The position numbers were made by a program, and so were the translations under genes. From the NCBI RefSeq assembly GCF_052857255.1, contig NC_135507.1, positions 73,873,330-73,937,329 on the forward strand: a DNA stretch of 64,000 bases. The letters run 5' to 3'. This DNA is from Amblyomma americanum. Its lineage: Eukaryota > Arthropoda > Arachnida > Ixodida > Ixodidae. Numbering within the stretch: the first letter of the stretch is position 1; each line of letters begins with the position of its first letter. Below, piece after piece: positions 47,801-56,763 of the stretch. The notes beneath the pieces were generated by a model. It made no database searches and was not told where the DNA came from. It worked only from the letters and a program-made list of their open reading frames with translations.

Positions 47801-50800
47801 GGGCATTTTTCGTTGGGTCCTGGGTCCGCATGCTCTTTTTTTTTTGCATGAATACTCAAGACTAAAAAGATTGAGAATCCCTGCAGTAAAAATATAGGCC
47901 GGCATACTCACTCATGAGAGCACTCAATTCACCCACTTACACTCACATCAATTAATGTCAGTGTGAGTGAATGGGAGAAAAATATCCATGAGTGCGTGTG
48001 AATGAACTGCCTCTCGTAGTGCTGAAGTATGACTACAAAACACAAGAGTCTCTAAAGATTACCTAGGGGCAAAAGAGGCTCTAATCTTAATATGAATTAA
48101 GTGCTTAATTCACTGCAATGCCTTGACAAGTATGCACTTTATGTCTGGAGTAGATAGCGCTTGGCCTCAAACATGAATTCTGCTGCTGAATCACAGCAAC
48201 GCCATTATGTTCTCCACTGTGCTCAGATTAAACTATTTAGTATCCTTTCACGCAGCGTCATGCTTAGCATAGACAATAACATTGGAAGCTTTTTAACATC
48301 ACACAGATACACTGCCACAGAGGATTAGCCAGCGGTAAGCTGCAGACTAATTCATATGGAGCCCTTGTACAACAACTGCACCCCACTCGTGTGTGAAACT
48401 ACACTCTCAAGCCGAATGTATGTTACTCACAAGCAAACAATTTTAATCTGCTAGACCTGCACTCCATTATGTATATGCCACGCTCTTTAACCTGCTGTCA
48501 CTTGCTCATGTTGACATGCTAACATCAGTAAAAGACTACTTCAAAGAGGATCTAGGTCTCTTACTGCCTTCTCTCCTGAACACTCTGTAACACCCAAAGA
48601 CTGAACTATGTAAATCCATAATTGATAAGTAAACAATTCAAGGGGTGTCAGCCATTTAAGAGGAATAAGCTCCTCTGCAAAATTTTCACAGCAGAACACA
48701 CCAGCCGCCGTGTGATTGCGACAAGGCTGATGAAGACTTGAGGAGAAGGGGGATCCCAACCTTTTCTATGAAGCAGTTTTCTGGTATGTGGTAGTGCTGC
48801 CGGTCACCCGCCAGGCCATACTCGTGGAACAGGGCCTGGTTGATGCAGAGAAGCAGCGACCGGCATTCGCTGGGGCTCCACCTTGATTCCGACAGGGCTG
48901 GGTGGAAACAACCATGATCAACAACACTTGTGAGCATGCACAACATTAGAGGGGACACCGAGGATAAAAGATCTCACTTTGCTAGTAAAATTAGACACGC
49001 TCTTAATGTCTCATGTCCCTTTGAAAGCTAAAGTAGGTAAGATGTAGGGTATATGGACCCAAACGGGAAAAACTCTACTCTCTGCATCGAATAATAGCAA
49101 TGTCATAGGTGCTCTGAACAGCTGCCAGTTAGGTGCATGCCGTCTCTGTGATCCTCACCGTTGTCAGGCAAGGGTCTCTGCCATTCATTTCCAATGACCC
49201 TTTTGTTGCACAAACTGCAACTAATCCGTCCCAAGAAATTTCTTAACCCCATCAGCATCACCTCTAATGTCAGAGAAGATGATGTGCACTGTGAGAGTTC
49301 TGAGAAGAAAATGAAAGCACATCTATTGTCTCTCCAAAAATTACAGTTTTGTTACCTTGTAGTCCTACCTTTATGCTGTATACTGATTGTAGTCAATTCA
49401 GTGCCAGATGTTGCTATCACCTTGTCAAACCGCTTGTACTATACACTGAGTGCTACCGTATTTACGCGCATAATTTGTGCACCCTTAACTTATCACCCAG
49501 TTTTACAAAAAAAAAACATTTTTTACTTGCACATTTTACGCACTGCGCTGTGCTAGAACACCATCATGCACGCGCGCTCTACCCTATGGCTCTACCCAGT
49601 AGCATCTGCCTATTCCGCGTGTTTGTTCGGAAGGCTTTTTGAATCTTTTGTGCACTGTGCGTTCATGGTGGTGTCAGAGGCCGCTGTCACAATCACAGCG
49701 GCACCAGCGGCATCGCCACTCGGAACGGCCAGCAGCGCTTCCGGGGAGGATCGGCAGCTGATAGAAGAGCCAACACCGCTGTTTGTTTGGCTGATGCATG
49801 TGACTCGACTGCCGGCTACGCTTTTCTTGGTCGCTCTGACTGCTTGTGTTTGGTTGTTCGGTCGTGTCTTGCGATGGGATATCACAACTATATGGCAAGT
49901 TTCAAACTGCTTGTCAGCGCCTTATCACGGCACGGAGTGGCGAAGCCAGCGAGAATAACCGCGTGCGCACAAGTTTGCCCATACACGACAATCGTTGTGT
50001 CTGCAAATTTGTGCGCATGTGGCTATTCTCGCTGGCATCGCAGCTCCGCGCCGTGATAAGGCGCCGACAAGCAGTTTGGTTGACGCTCGCGCGGTACTGT
50101 TAAAGAATTGTGTGGTGTGATAATTGATTTATTGATTAGTGCTTGCTATCCCAGACGAAGCTGTGAAAGCAAACTTACGGAATCCGGAACTACCGAACAA
50201 TTGGCAAGGCCGCAAGCGATGACGCTGTTTTAGTGTCTTATTCAGCTTCGTGCATGCACCTTCATGCCGTCCCGCAAGGGGGGGGGGGGGGGGGGGATGT
50301 GCGGCTTTTCATTTAGAGTGAACTTTTTTTCGGGGGCGGCCAGCGTGGCGTGCGGGTCCGGGTGCTGACGTATACGCAGCAGCATACACTATACCTATAT
50401 TGCGCGTTATGACCTTTGTGCAGTTTTTTAAGTCGTGCTAGCGAAATCCCCTCGTAATTTGCGCACCCCCTTCTTCGAGCCCTAATTTCTAAATAAAAAG
50501 TGTGCAAATTATGCACATAAATATGGTATGTGAATGTGGAAGAGCATGAAGAGCCAAATCTTCAGTCAATGACCAAATCAGAGTGTTGGCTGGTGTTTCG
50601 GAGCTGTTATGGGTTCCTTGTTCACATGAAAAATGTACACAATGTCTGTCCTGAGCTTATCTGTTCTGAAAGTGCCTAGTGAGACAGCATGCTCTGGATA
50701 ATCTGTTCCAAGAGCACCTCTTTTGAGACTGCCAGTTCTGAGAATGGCCGTTCTGAGAATAGCGGTTCTGAGAATAGCGGTTCTGAGAATGCCTGCTCTG

Positions 50801-53800
50801 AGACTACTTGTTCTAAGTGTTCGACATGCTGTTTAGTTAATTTCCCAACCACTACTCTCACTTGCAATTTCTACACAATTTTCAGAGAGAAAAATTGCAG
50901 CTGCTTGCCCTAGTGATCAATGCTAGCTAGTTAAGTGATTTACACAATCATCAATTTCCTTGCTGTTGTTGAAAAAAGGCTTGAAAAAGCCTTGTTCCAA
51001 ATTTGGGTGCAGTCCATGGTAAAGTTACCATAGAGTGATCAACACGGGCCAGCAGCTTTGTCTATATCTTTGATGCGCACTGGAGCATGTGAATGAGACG
51101 ACGACAAGAACGACATGAAACCTGGCGGAACAGACCACCAATACAGCTAGTGCTGTAAAACTGGCGGGGACACTTAAGCTTCGCCTTAAGAGTATGGTGC
51201 GATGATTCATATCGATATGAGACAGCGTATATATATGCAGATGGTCATTCTCTACTTCATATTCATACATCCCTGGGAGTCCGGTGGGCAGGTCGTGATG
51301 ACGCCGCGAGGTCACGTGATCTAGGTGGCTTACATGCCACCTAGGCTGCTCTCTGGGGACCACCTGCCAGAGCCATGCCCGTGATTTTTCACTCCCAATG
51401 CCGAGGCTGGATTTTCTGGTGAATGGGGCCTTTAACACTATTGCGTTAAAGAAAAGAATGAGCAGGGCCCCTCACCGGCGGTACTCAATTGCCAGTCACA
51501 GCGGATGAGTGGGTGTCCAGGGTGTCGGGCAGCCACAATAGCCTTGGCCCTGCGGGCCAGCTCGTCCAAGGTGTGCACCACCCACTCCCGGGGCACCCGA
51601 TGCAGGGGATGACACCACTCGGAGAGCAGCAGGGCACCCTCCTCCAGGCTTGGTTCCGGGGTGGTTGCACCCAGGTAGGACTCCCAGCACTGTTTCATGT
51701 GCTCATGGCAGACATGGCACTTCACCCGCCGGGCATAGTATTTGAGCGTCAGCTCCTCGTGCCTGCATGTGGGAGATAAAGCGGTTATCTTCAGCCACCT
51801 TTCAGTGGATCCAGTGCATTTAAGAAAAGCTCCCCAAACATGGAGTACCCATGTCAGCCATTTTACTCCCTTGTTATCGTTCTCTGTATTTCAGATCCGC
51901 AAAAATTGAATCGTGATACATTTTCATAAGACGTGCTAAACAACCGTAATTTCTTCGGTACATTCATACGCGACAACTAAGTAGCCTTAACTGTACGAGA
52001 TTTTTATCACGGGACCATTTCAGAATCTCTGTGGAATTCAAACAGTAGGGTTCACTTGAATCAAGTTGTGCAAATCTTTGCCTTACAGAAATAAAATCGA
52101 GCGATCCTCGCTCTCACTAAAACACAATTCTTGCTTATTTATTTGTGACTGTTGATATCCTATGACACCACTTCTGAGCCTCACTATATCTTCCCATTTT
52201 ATTGCTTTGTCTTTGGAATCTTCAGTTACTGGTTCTATCATTGTTTGAAAATGTACGTTAAACTGTCGCAGACGAACACTTTTTATTTGACATGTATAGC
52301 TGCTCTAAAAGGTCTCATTACAGTGCTCAAATATGGTAAGTCGGTGATAACATTGTGAAGTTGGTAAGATTGTGAACAAGGCTCCCGTGTGGGAGCCGAA
52401 ACGTCATTTTATCTTTTTTTTGGTCGGTGCCTTTTATTTATTTTCCGTCAAGTCTTCCTGCATCTTTGTGTGTATTTTTTATAAGCATTTGTAAGCTTCG
52501 TACATTTTTTTAACAAACTTACCCCCTAGACTGGGCACAGTGTGGTCCAATGTCACAAGGGAGGGATAGTTATTATTCTCTTGCACCACGACAATCATAG
52601 AGAGAGGGGGGTGCATCAGCTTTTGGGTAGGCATGGTGCTTCTATGGCACTGGCCCCTCACGAGATAAAAAGAAAAAAAGTTGCGATAAGAGCTTCACAT
52701 ATATGCTTACCGGCCATTAAAGAATGCGGTGACCAAGACATTTAAACAGCCTTTAGAAATTAAAATAAACTCCTCCTTAGATACTGAAAGAAGCACCAGG
52801 CAAATTTCTAACTGCCCCTCGCCTCCCATTAGCACGTCCTAGAGTGGCATCGGCAGTAACTTGTTTACGCTGACACAAAGTAAGGGCTGGTTTCGCTGTC
52901 AAGTGCCAAGGGGATGAATTCCCTCCAACATCAGACCACACACTAATGCAAACAGCAAACTTCTGTTGCAAAACGCAACACTGGGGACAAGCAGAGAAGG
53001 TTTGTTTCAGATTTACAAGCCAAGCTGCGAGGCTGAAATGTGCATTGCACTACTCTCCCTGCTTGCTTTCTAGAAGTAGCGGCGAGCCACGATTTCACAT
53101 AAATGAATATGACACTTACAATCAGTGCAACTAAAACTGAAAATAAGGAATGTAATTAAAACTGAAAATAAAAAATTAGTTTTTGAGGAAAGGAAATGAT
53201 GCAGTATCTGTCTCATATCTCCATGGACACCGAACCACAAGGGAAGGGAAGAAAATGGGAATGAAAGAAGAAAGGAAGAAAGAGGTGCTGTAGTTGGCAA
53301 TAATTTTCCACCACCTGGGGATCTCCATCACACAGCACATGGGCGCCTTTTGTGTTTTGCCTCTATCGAAACGTGGCCTCTGCGGCAGCCGGGTTCAAAC
53401 CGAGGAACTCCGGCTCAGTAGCCGAGCGCCCTCACAACTCAGCGACCAAATGAGTTGGGTTTTGTACATGCACTGGCATTGCTAAGCACAACGACATCTC
53501 ATATTTCTAAGTGTTTAACCAAAGAATTGCTTGTCATGCCATGAGCCATGCCAGCCAAATCAACCCACTAGTAGCGCTGGATGCCCGCAGGCTGCAATAG
53601 TGCACTCAAATATTAAGCTAGTATGTATAACCGTGAATCACTTTCTAGAGCAAAAAGCCAATTTATGAAAAGGTCAAATGTTGAATTCACTGGCTTTACA
53701 TAGGCAGCCTATGGATGCATAAATAAACATAGCCTCACTTTGGCCACGACATGCAGAGCTATGCGCTACACATGCATCTCCAGTGTCTATTTCTTGGACA

Positions 53801-56763
53801 CAAATTAAACTGGATGGTATCCAGTTTCTTGAGCTGGCATTTGAATGCAAAAATGCTTAGAAGCCCTGCTTGCTTTTTCCCCCTACAAACTGCCTTTACT
53901 CCATAAAGAGCATCTTAAAATTATAATTGTAATGTGTCTTAATATAGCATATACTCATTAATATGCCTTGTTACTATCCTAGACATGCTAAAGTGATGAT
54001 AGAGGGGGTTATCTCACATACACATGTGAGATAACCCACACACCCAATCTTCCTGAATAGTCAACCGGTGTCCAATACTAAAAGAAACGGTATCAAAAAG
54101 CAATTATGCAAATAATAAGTAAATACATTCCTAGAGTAACACAGTAGACTTTCGTTAAGATGAACTCAGTTATGACGAATCCTCGGATACGATGAACAAT
54201 GTGAGACCATTTGGCTGGTTTTCCACAGGACTCAAAGTAAAAATAATCCCCTTAAGACGAACCGTTTCACGTGCCCTTCAGTCAAGATAAACTTTTGCAG
54301 TGACCGCGAACCATGGCGACACCACGTAATAACACTCATAGGGCATCAGAGTGGAGCTGTTAAGGAAAGAAAACTTGGGGGAAACTTTAGTTCACCTTAA
54401 GAGCATGACGTGACAGCATTAAATCATCCCTATGGTCACTTGGGTGTCCCCTGGCACACCCTTTCTCAGATGTGGACACGCTTGTTGCCATCACATACTG
54501 CTTATTGCACATCATTGCCCATACTAATTTGTGACACTAATTCGTGACTCCAATTAGCTAAGCATTCCTGTAATGTAACTTGCCTACTGTGTGATGTGAG
54601 GTGCTCGTACAAGGCCTCCATTTATCCCACTTAATGAACGTTCCTCAGAGGTGTAGAGGCCGCATGCTTGGCTACCAACCCAAAGGTCATCGGTTCAATT
54701 GCATTTTACCACCTTTTTCATTTTCAGCAAAACAACTTTTCTACATCACCGCCCTATTGACCAACAAGGATTTTGTCGTCACAATGACGCCGACACCAGG
54801 TTTTCCACCAAACCAGAATTTTAACGCTGTTGCATTAAAAATAAAATATATAATATGCTTACAAGCAAGAAAGCACACCCCACAAGATGGGTTCTGTGCA
54901 TCTTCACATAAAACTGCGGAGAAGCCGACCGCTTTCATGGGGCGGAAGCGTTCTTGCCGGTGCAGTAATGGCAGGGCAGCTTCGTGCCTGTGTTGGCATA
55001 CAGGTCTGACATGGCCAGATCTTGGCAATGTACGCGCGTTACTTGCCGTGCGTTGTTTCCCACTGCCCATGCTGTGAAGGCTAACAAAAAGGGTTCAGCT
55101 TAATTTAAGAACAACACAGCAAGCTTTGGAAAGAAAAATGATAGATGAAACATTGAGACAGCTGAAGCGGGCAGAGTGGGTGAGGGAACAAACGCGGGTT
55201 AATGACACACTAGTCCATATCAAGAGGAAGAAATGGGCTTGGGCAGGGCATGTAATGCGAAGGCAAGATACTAACCGCTGTTCCTTAAGGGTAACGGAAT
55301 GGATTCCGAGAGAAGGCAAGCGCAGCAGGGGGCGGCAGAAAGTTAGGTGGGCGGATGAGGTTAAGAAGTTTGCGGGGATATGGTGGCCGCAGCTGGCAAT
55401 GGACATGGTTAATTGGAGAGACATGGGAGGGGCCTCTGCCCTGCAGTGAGCGTAGTCAGGCTGATGATGATGATGTCTCCCACCGACTAAAAGACGCGTA
55501 TGTGCAAAGTGCACCTGCTTGCTGACAGTCAAATTTAGGCTCAAAGACACCGAGGCCGCCTTTTCAACTGAGGCGGCGTCACAACACGCATTATCGCGGT
55601 GCAGAGATGCCCAGATATCGGAGCCACGCACATCGCCTGCGGCGTATGGACAGGCACGTGGTGTGTCTGCTCGTGGCGTTGGTAATGGCTATACAGCAGA
55701 TAAGAAGAGATAAGAGAGAAACTTACGCCTACTCTACTGGGCTCCTTGAAAGCACTTGGAGCAGGACAGAAAGCAAAGATCACAGCAAAATACACACAAA
55801 CAGCAGCCGCTGTGGGAAACGGAGAGTATGCTGGGACGAGCAAAAAGATTGCACAATAAAATGCCCCTGCCCACGCCACACGGAGTAACGGGCTCGCTGT
55901 GGGCTACAGTAAAAAAAAAAAGAGACAGTAGAAAAGACAAAAACTAGCCCGATGCCTTTTTCAAATGGATAATGTTAGCTTGTTTCATGCTCTGCCTTAA
56001 ACTCACTTCATGCATAGTGCAAATAAACAGCGTATTTTCAATTATCCTATCTCTGACAGGCTATTTTATTCATTACCTTCATGTAACATATATATAGATA
56101 CACATAGCATGCTCACATGTCTATCCAGAGGCACTTCTGTTAAGATGAACATCTGATAACACAAATAAATTGTCTAGCCCCTTCAAGGTTGTTTTAAAGG
56201 AAGTCTACTGCAATTATATATTTTCTTAAACAATATATTTATGAATGCTTCAATCGTAACAGAGATGTGATTCAGTAGGTCTACCATACTAAAAGTAGCA
56301 CGATGACGAGCGCAACATGAACTGTAAAAAGAAAGCGAGAGAGGTCCTTTATGCGCTCGGAAGCCAAATATAACCATGACACCATGAAAACGTGACAAAC
56401 CAACCTAACGATTTTCAGTGGAAAAGTTGCTACGGTGCTACGGGTAGCACTATCCTCATAGGCGTGTGCCCAGTTGTAAGGACAACCAAAATAAACGAAT
56501 GTGGAAAAGCACTAGGATCTCACGGCTGTTCATTGTCCAAGATGGCTGCCAGCTCGTCACTGAAGAACAGCAGCTTCCGTGGGTGGTCACTCAGAGACGA
56601 GATCCCTTTGAAGGCATCCTCAGAGAGCTCATCATGGGCGTAAAAGTCGCGTGACATTTGCGACACCCAGGATCTGAGCTTGCGGCCACACGACAAGCGC
56701 TCCAGGCACTCTTCACGCCACCGCGTGTTTGTAGCATTGTGTTGACGGAACAAGTTAGGCCAC
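35623..56763 (-). CDS. FBXO21: F-box only protein 21 (FBXO21), nine exons, N-terminal F-box exon missing
   Basis: Substrate adaptor of an SCF (SKP1-CUL1-F-box) ubiquitin ligase by family knowledge; mammalian FBXO21 has been linked to EID1 and ASK1 ubiquitination. Nine minus-strand exons join in phase to 571 codons plus a TAG stop. Order: RWPNLF-type end of the F-box region; helical region with LKYYARRVKCH; a transglutaminase-like/SirB1 region with SGIPLTVCIIYEAVARRLGV and VNFPTHFLLKW; a tetratricopeptide-like part ending VYLHLGINYEQ; and a C-terminal YccV/HspQ-like domain with CVIYGWDGKC, QPFYNVLVGDGSNRYAAQEN, EISHPDIGKYF and GTHYLPNAEKEYEYPED. These blocks match vertebrate FBXO21 closely. 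Vertebrate FBXO21 is about 630 residues, so roughly 60 residues with the F-box are absent; that exon was not found up to 64 kb. The tail is unusually acidic (SDDEEEEESCSV). The gene is convergent with the secreted-protein gene. Confidence 0.95.
35829..37337. other. FBXO21 intron, no repeat recognised except (GAT)n
   Basis: AT-rich intronic sequence. A GATGATGACGACGATGATGATGAC tract at about 37023-37050 may be an old RTE-like tail or a simple repeat. Confidence 0.4.
37338..37495 (-). CDS. FBXO21: FBXO21 exon 8 of those in window (YccV-like core)
   Basis: Acceptor CCGCTGCGCAG, donor CTCAAG|GTACGC. Encodes YHYQCVIYGWDGKCAANRDW, IFQMGVHTLNHEERQ and PFYNVLVGDGSNRYAAQ. This is the core of the YccV/HspQ hemimethylated-DNA-binding-like domain, the most diagnostic part of FBXO21. 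Confidence 0.96.
38459..39278 (+). repeat. SINE (second subfamily) split by a MITE
   Basis: Left part (to 38566): box B GGTTCGAACCTG and a GATGTCAGTGCATGTTAA core. Right part (from 39102): AGATTCCGATGTGGTCGAAA then the CACTCCCTCCTTTATCCC body. A 19-21 bp segment (GGCGGCTGCTTTTC-ATGGAGG) is duplicated in tandem near 38477-38518. Confidence 0.9.
38567..39097. mobile_element. TTAA-flanked MITE (piggyBac-type) inside a SINE, copy 2
   Basis: Begins AGGGACACTGAGGAGAAATT and ends AGCTCTCCTCAGTGTCCCT. The ends are inverted repeats of about 14 bp. TTAA lies on both sides, and removal of the insert plus one TTAA restores the SINE core. TTAA duplication is the signature of piggyBac-type transposition. 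Confidence 0.9.
39295..40223. mobile_element. TA-type MITE with CAGTAAAACCT ends
   Basis: Ends CAGTAAAACCTTGATATAACGAAC and GTTCGCTATAACGAGGTTTTACTG are inverted repeats; left flank TA, right flank CA (decayed). It carries the Penelope-like palindrome at 39529-39680. No transposase seen. Confidence 0.82.
39529..39680 (+). mobile_element. Short palindromic Penelope-like 3'-end insertion with TSD
   Basis: Arms 39529-39582 and 39588-39641 are inverted repeats (about 54 bases, few mismatches, 5-base centre). A one-sided tail 39642-39680 contains ACCAACTCGCCC. Direct repeats GTTCATGCCTAG flank at 39517-39528 and 39681-39692. The tail resembles ACCAACAAGCCC of the element at 58350-59101. Confidence 0.8.
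40533..40741 (-). CDS. FBXO21: FBXO21 exon 7 of those in window
   Basis: Acceptor GCCGTGCAG, donor AAGAA|GTAAGC. Encodes ILTLLKGIEAAHPASSGIVA, YMYRTAQSQMVAQQQRKESC and RVAYAVGMIMCHKK. The RKLRSTPRSHAR stretch is basic. It ends at the start of the YccV-like domain (vertebrate YSIGLIMKHKRYGYNC). Confidence 0.93.
40742..42602. other. FBXO21 intron, nothing recognised
   Basis: Intronic, moderately AT-rich, with short A runs. No repeat family or exon identified. Confidence 0.35.
42603..42809 (-). CDS. FBXO21: FBXO21 exon 6 of those in window
   Basis: Acceptor CCACTGTGCAG, donor GAACAG|GTGGGA. Encodes VLVRMCWNLVEAWRQFEG, GLRYALELLELFEGRGRHRT and IEHRLLLARVYLHLGINYEQ. A helical, TPR-like segment; matches VLQRMVGNLL and LLQARLYFHLGIWPE. 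Confidence 0.93.
43386..43524 (-). CDS. FBXO21: FBXO21 exon 5 of those in window
   Basis: Acceptor CACTGCAG, donor CCCAAG|GTTGGT. Encodes LPEDQRYTYIDVYHGGRFMD, QGECPSLCPNLQLDKNTCYS and ALRTPK. YIDVYHGG.....ECP aligns with YIDAFGKGKQLTVKECEYL of vertebrates. Confidence 0.93.
44148..44488. repeat. Repeat with GATAGCATTA ends and tRNA-like core
   Basis: Begins GCGATAGCATTATAG and ends CTTAATGCTATCGTG (inverted ends). The middle has GGTTTGATTCCAGCAC, a weak box B. Related sequence lies at 51172-51450 and 54395-54850. Confidence 0.55.
45365..45560. repeat. Degenerate fragment of the AGGGACACTGAGG MITE family
   Basis: TAAAGAAACACCGAGGATAAAATGAAGTTGGCTAGCATTGAT parallels the left end of the copies at 33886 and 38567. 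The right end is not recognisable. Confidence 0.6.
45603..46968. mobile_element. TA-flanked TIR element, about 1.37 kb, non-autonomous
   Basis: Left end CAGTAAAAGCTCGTTAATTC and right end GAATTAACGAGTTTTCCCTG are inverted repeats, with TA on each side (45601-45602, 46969-46970). Several internal GAATTATC/CGAATTAACG motifs. No transposase frame, so probably a non-autonomous Tc1/mariner-type derivative. Confidence 0.85.
47276..47409 (-). CDS. FBXO21: FBXO21 exon 4 of those in window
   Basis: Acceptor CTAACGTAG, donor CCACA|GTGAGT. Encodes VLEKKSGIPLTVCIIYEAVA, RRLGVHCLPVNFPTHFLLKW and LEHP. This is the hallmark SirB1/transglutaminase-like block (GIP...YE.VARRLGV, PVNFP.HFLL). Confidence 0.95.
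47540..47712 (+). repeat. Ruka-like SINE with internal deletion
   Basis: Head and box B GGTTCGATCCCGG present. The stretch from the usual GTGCGATGTCAG to CCCCAGGTGG (about 35 bases) is missing, joining GTGTACTG directly to TCGAAATTTCCGG. The 3' end is lost after CATAGCCTGA. Confidence 0.88.
48761..48897 (-). CDS. FBXO21: FBXO21 exon 3 of those in window
   Basis: Acceptor TTTCCACCCAG, donor GAAAAG|GTTGGG. Encodes LSESRWSPSECRSLLLCINQ, ALFHEYGLAGDRQHYHIPEN and CFIEK. This is the start of the transglutaminase-like (SirB1) region; the vertebrate match is MNYVLYDQLKFKGNRMDYYN. Confidence 0.93.
48946..49035. repeat. Deleted copy of the AGGGACACTGAGG MITE family
   Basis: GAGGGGACACCGAGGATAAAAG at the left and CTCATGTCCCTTTGAAAG at the right; only about 90 bases remain, an internally deleted copy. 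Confidence 0.5.
49903..50078. repeat. Internal 76-base-arm hairpin
   Basis: Left arm 49903-49978 (CAAACTGCTTGTCAGCGCC...) pairs with 50003-50078 (...GGCGCCGACAAGCAGTTTG), leaving a 24-base loop. A handful of mismatches. Confidence 0.85.
50279..50296. repeat. Poly-G run
   Basis: Eighteen or so guanines within the TA-flanked element. Confidence 0.95.
50735..50809. repeat. 15-bp minisatellite
   Basis: Five units of GTTCTGAGAATAGCG-like sequence, the outer ones diverged, with weaker echoes (GTTCCAAGAGC, GTTCTAAGTG) on both sides. The SEN/SGSEN peptide it encodes in one frame is a by-product. Confidence 0.88.
51172..51450. repeat. Repeat with CTTAAGCTTCGCCTTAAGAG end
   Basis: Starts CTTAAGCTTCGCCTTAAGAGTATG and ends TTTAACACTATTGCGTTAAAG. 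Related to the repeats at 44148 and 54395. It ends about 25 bases before FBXO21 exon 51476-51762. Confidence 0.55.
51476..51762 (-). CDS. FBXO21: FBXO21 exon 2 of those in window
   Basis: Acceptor CATGCAG, donor CGCCG|GTGAGG. Encodes HEELTLKYYARRVKCHVCH, EEGALLLSEWCHPLHRVP and VVHTLDELARRAKAIVAARH. Matches the LTWKYYAKK and EGAVYIDQYCNP blocks of vertebrate FBXO21. CHVCHEHMKQC adds local cysteines not obvious in vertebrates. Confidence 0.93.
51763..53161. other. FBXO21 intron, nothing recognised
   Basis: AT-rich intronic sequence with no exon or clear repeat. GAAACGTCATTTTATCTTTTTTTGG near 52400 could be a retroelement scrap. Confidence 0.3.
53162..53448 (-). repeat. SINE, second subfamily, degenerate
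   Basis: Minus strand: head with GAGCCGGAGTTCCTCGG, a shortened core (CCCCAGGTGGTGGAAAATTATT), and a 3' body ending AAACTAATTTTTTAT. Confidence 0.85.
54006..54039. repeat. Small perfect hairpin
   Basis: GGGTTATCTCACAT and ATGTGAGATAACCC with a 4-base loop region (ACAC). Confidence 0.75.
54142..54310. repeat. Fragment of a CAGTAGACTTTCGTTAAGATGAA MITE
   Basis: Left end resembles other CAGTA..A.CTCGTTA MITEs, with internal TATGACGAATCC and TAAGACGAACCG. The right end was not found. Confidence 0.5.
54395..54850. repeat. Repeat related to 44148 and 51172
   Basis: TTCACCTTAAGAGCATGACGTGACAGCATTAAATC at the left and TTTTAACGCTGTTGCATTAAA at the right; a tRNA-like CATCGGTTCAATTGC in the middle. 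Confidence 0.55.
55110..55475 (+). mobile_element. 3' end of an RTE-like non-LTR retrotransposon
   Basis: Frame 55126-55449 encodes the end of a reverse transcriptase protein: VHIKRKKWAWAGHVMRRQDT, WIPREGKRSRGRQKVRW and WRDMGGASALQ, then stop. A (GAT)n tail follows at 55461-55475. The KW.WAGH.MR and GR...RW.D pattern is common at the C terminus of RTE-type polyproteins. It is 5'-truncated, so dead on arrival. Confidence 0.88.
56524..56763 (-). CDS. FBXO21: FBXO21 exon 1 of those in window
   Basis: Minus strand, acceptor GTTGCAG, donor CAGCC|GTGAGA. Encodes WPNLFRQHNATNTRWREECL, then VSQMSRDFYAHDELSEDAF and RKLLFFSDELAAILDNEQ. It follows the end of the F-box (an Arg codon is completed from the missing upstream exon). 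Phase 1 in, 2 out. Confidence 0.92.

Larger units (their letters stand above)
49456..50526. mobile_element. TA-flanked TIR element, about 1.07 kb, with internal hairpin
   Basis: Left end CCGTATTTACGCGCATAATT and right end AATTATGCACATAAATATGG are inverted repeats; TA duplications at 49454-49455 and 50527-50528. No transposase. It contains a 76-base inverted repeat at 49903-50078 and a G18 run. Confidence 0.85.

Noticed and set aside
50689..50913. SEN-repeat peptide
   Set aside because: Encoded by a 15-bp minisatellite in an intron, with no splice or homology support.
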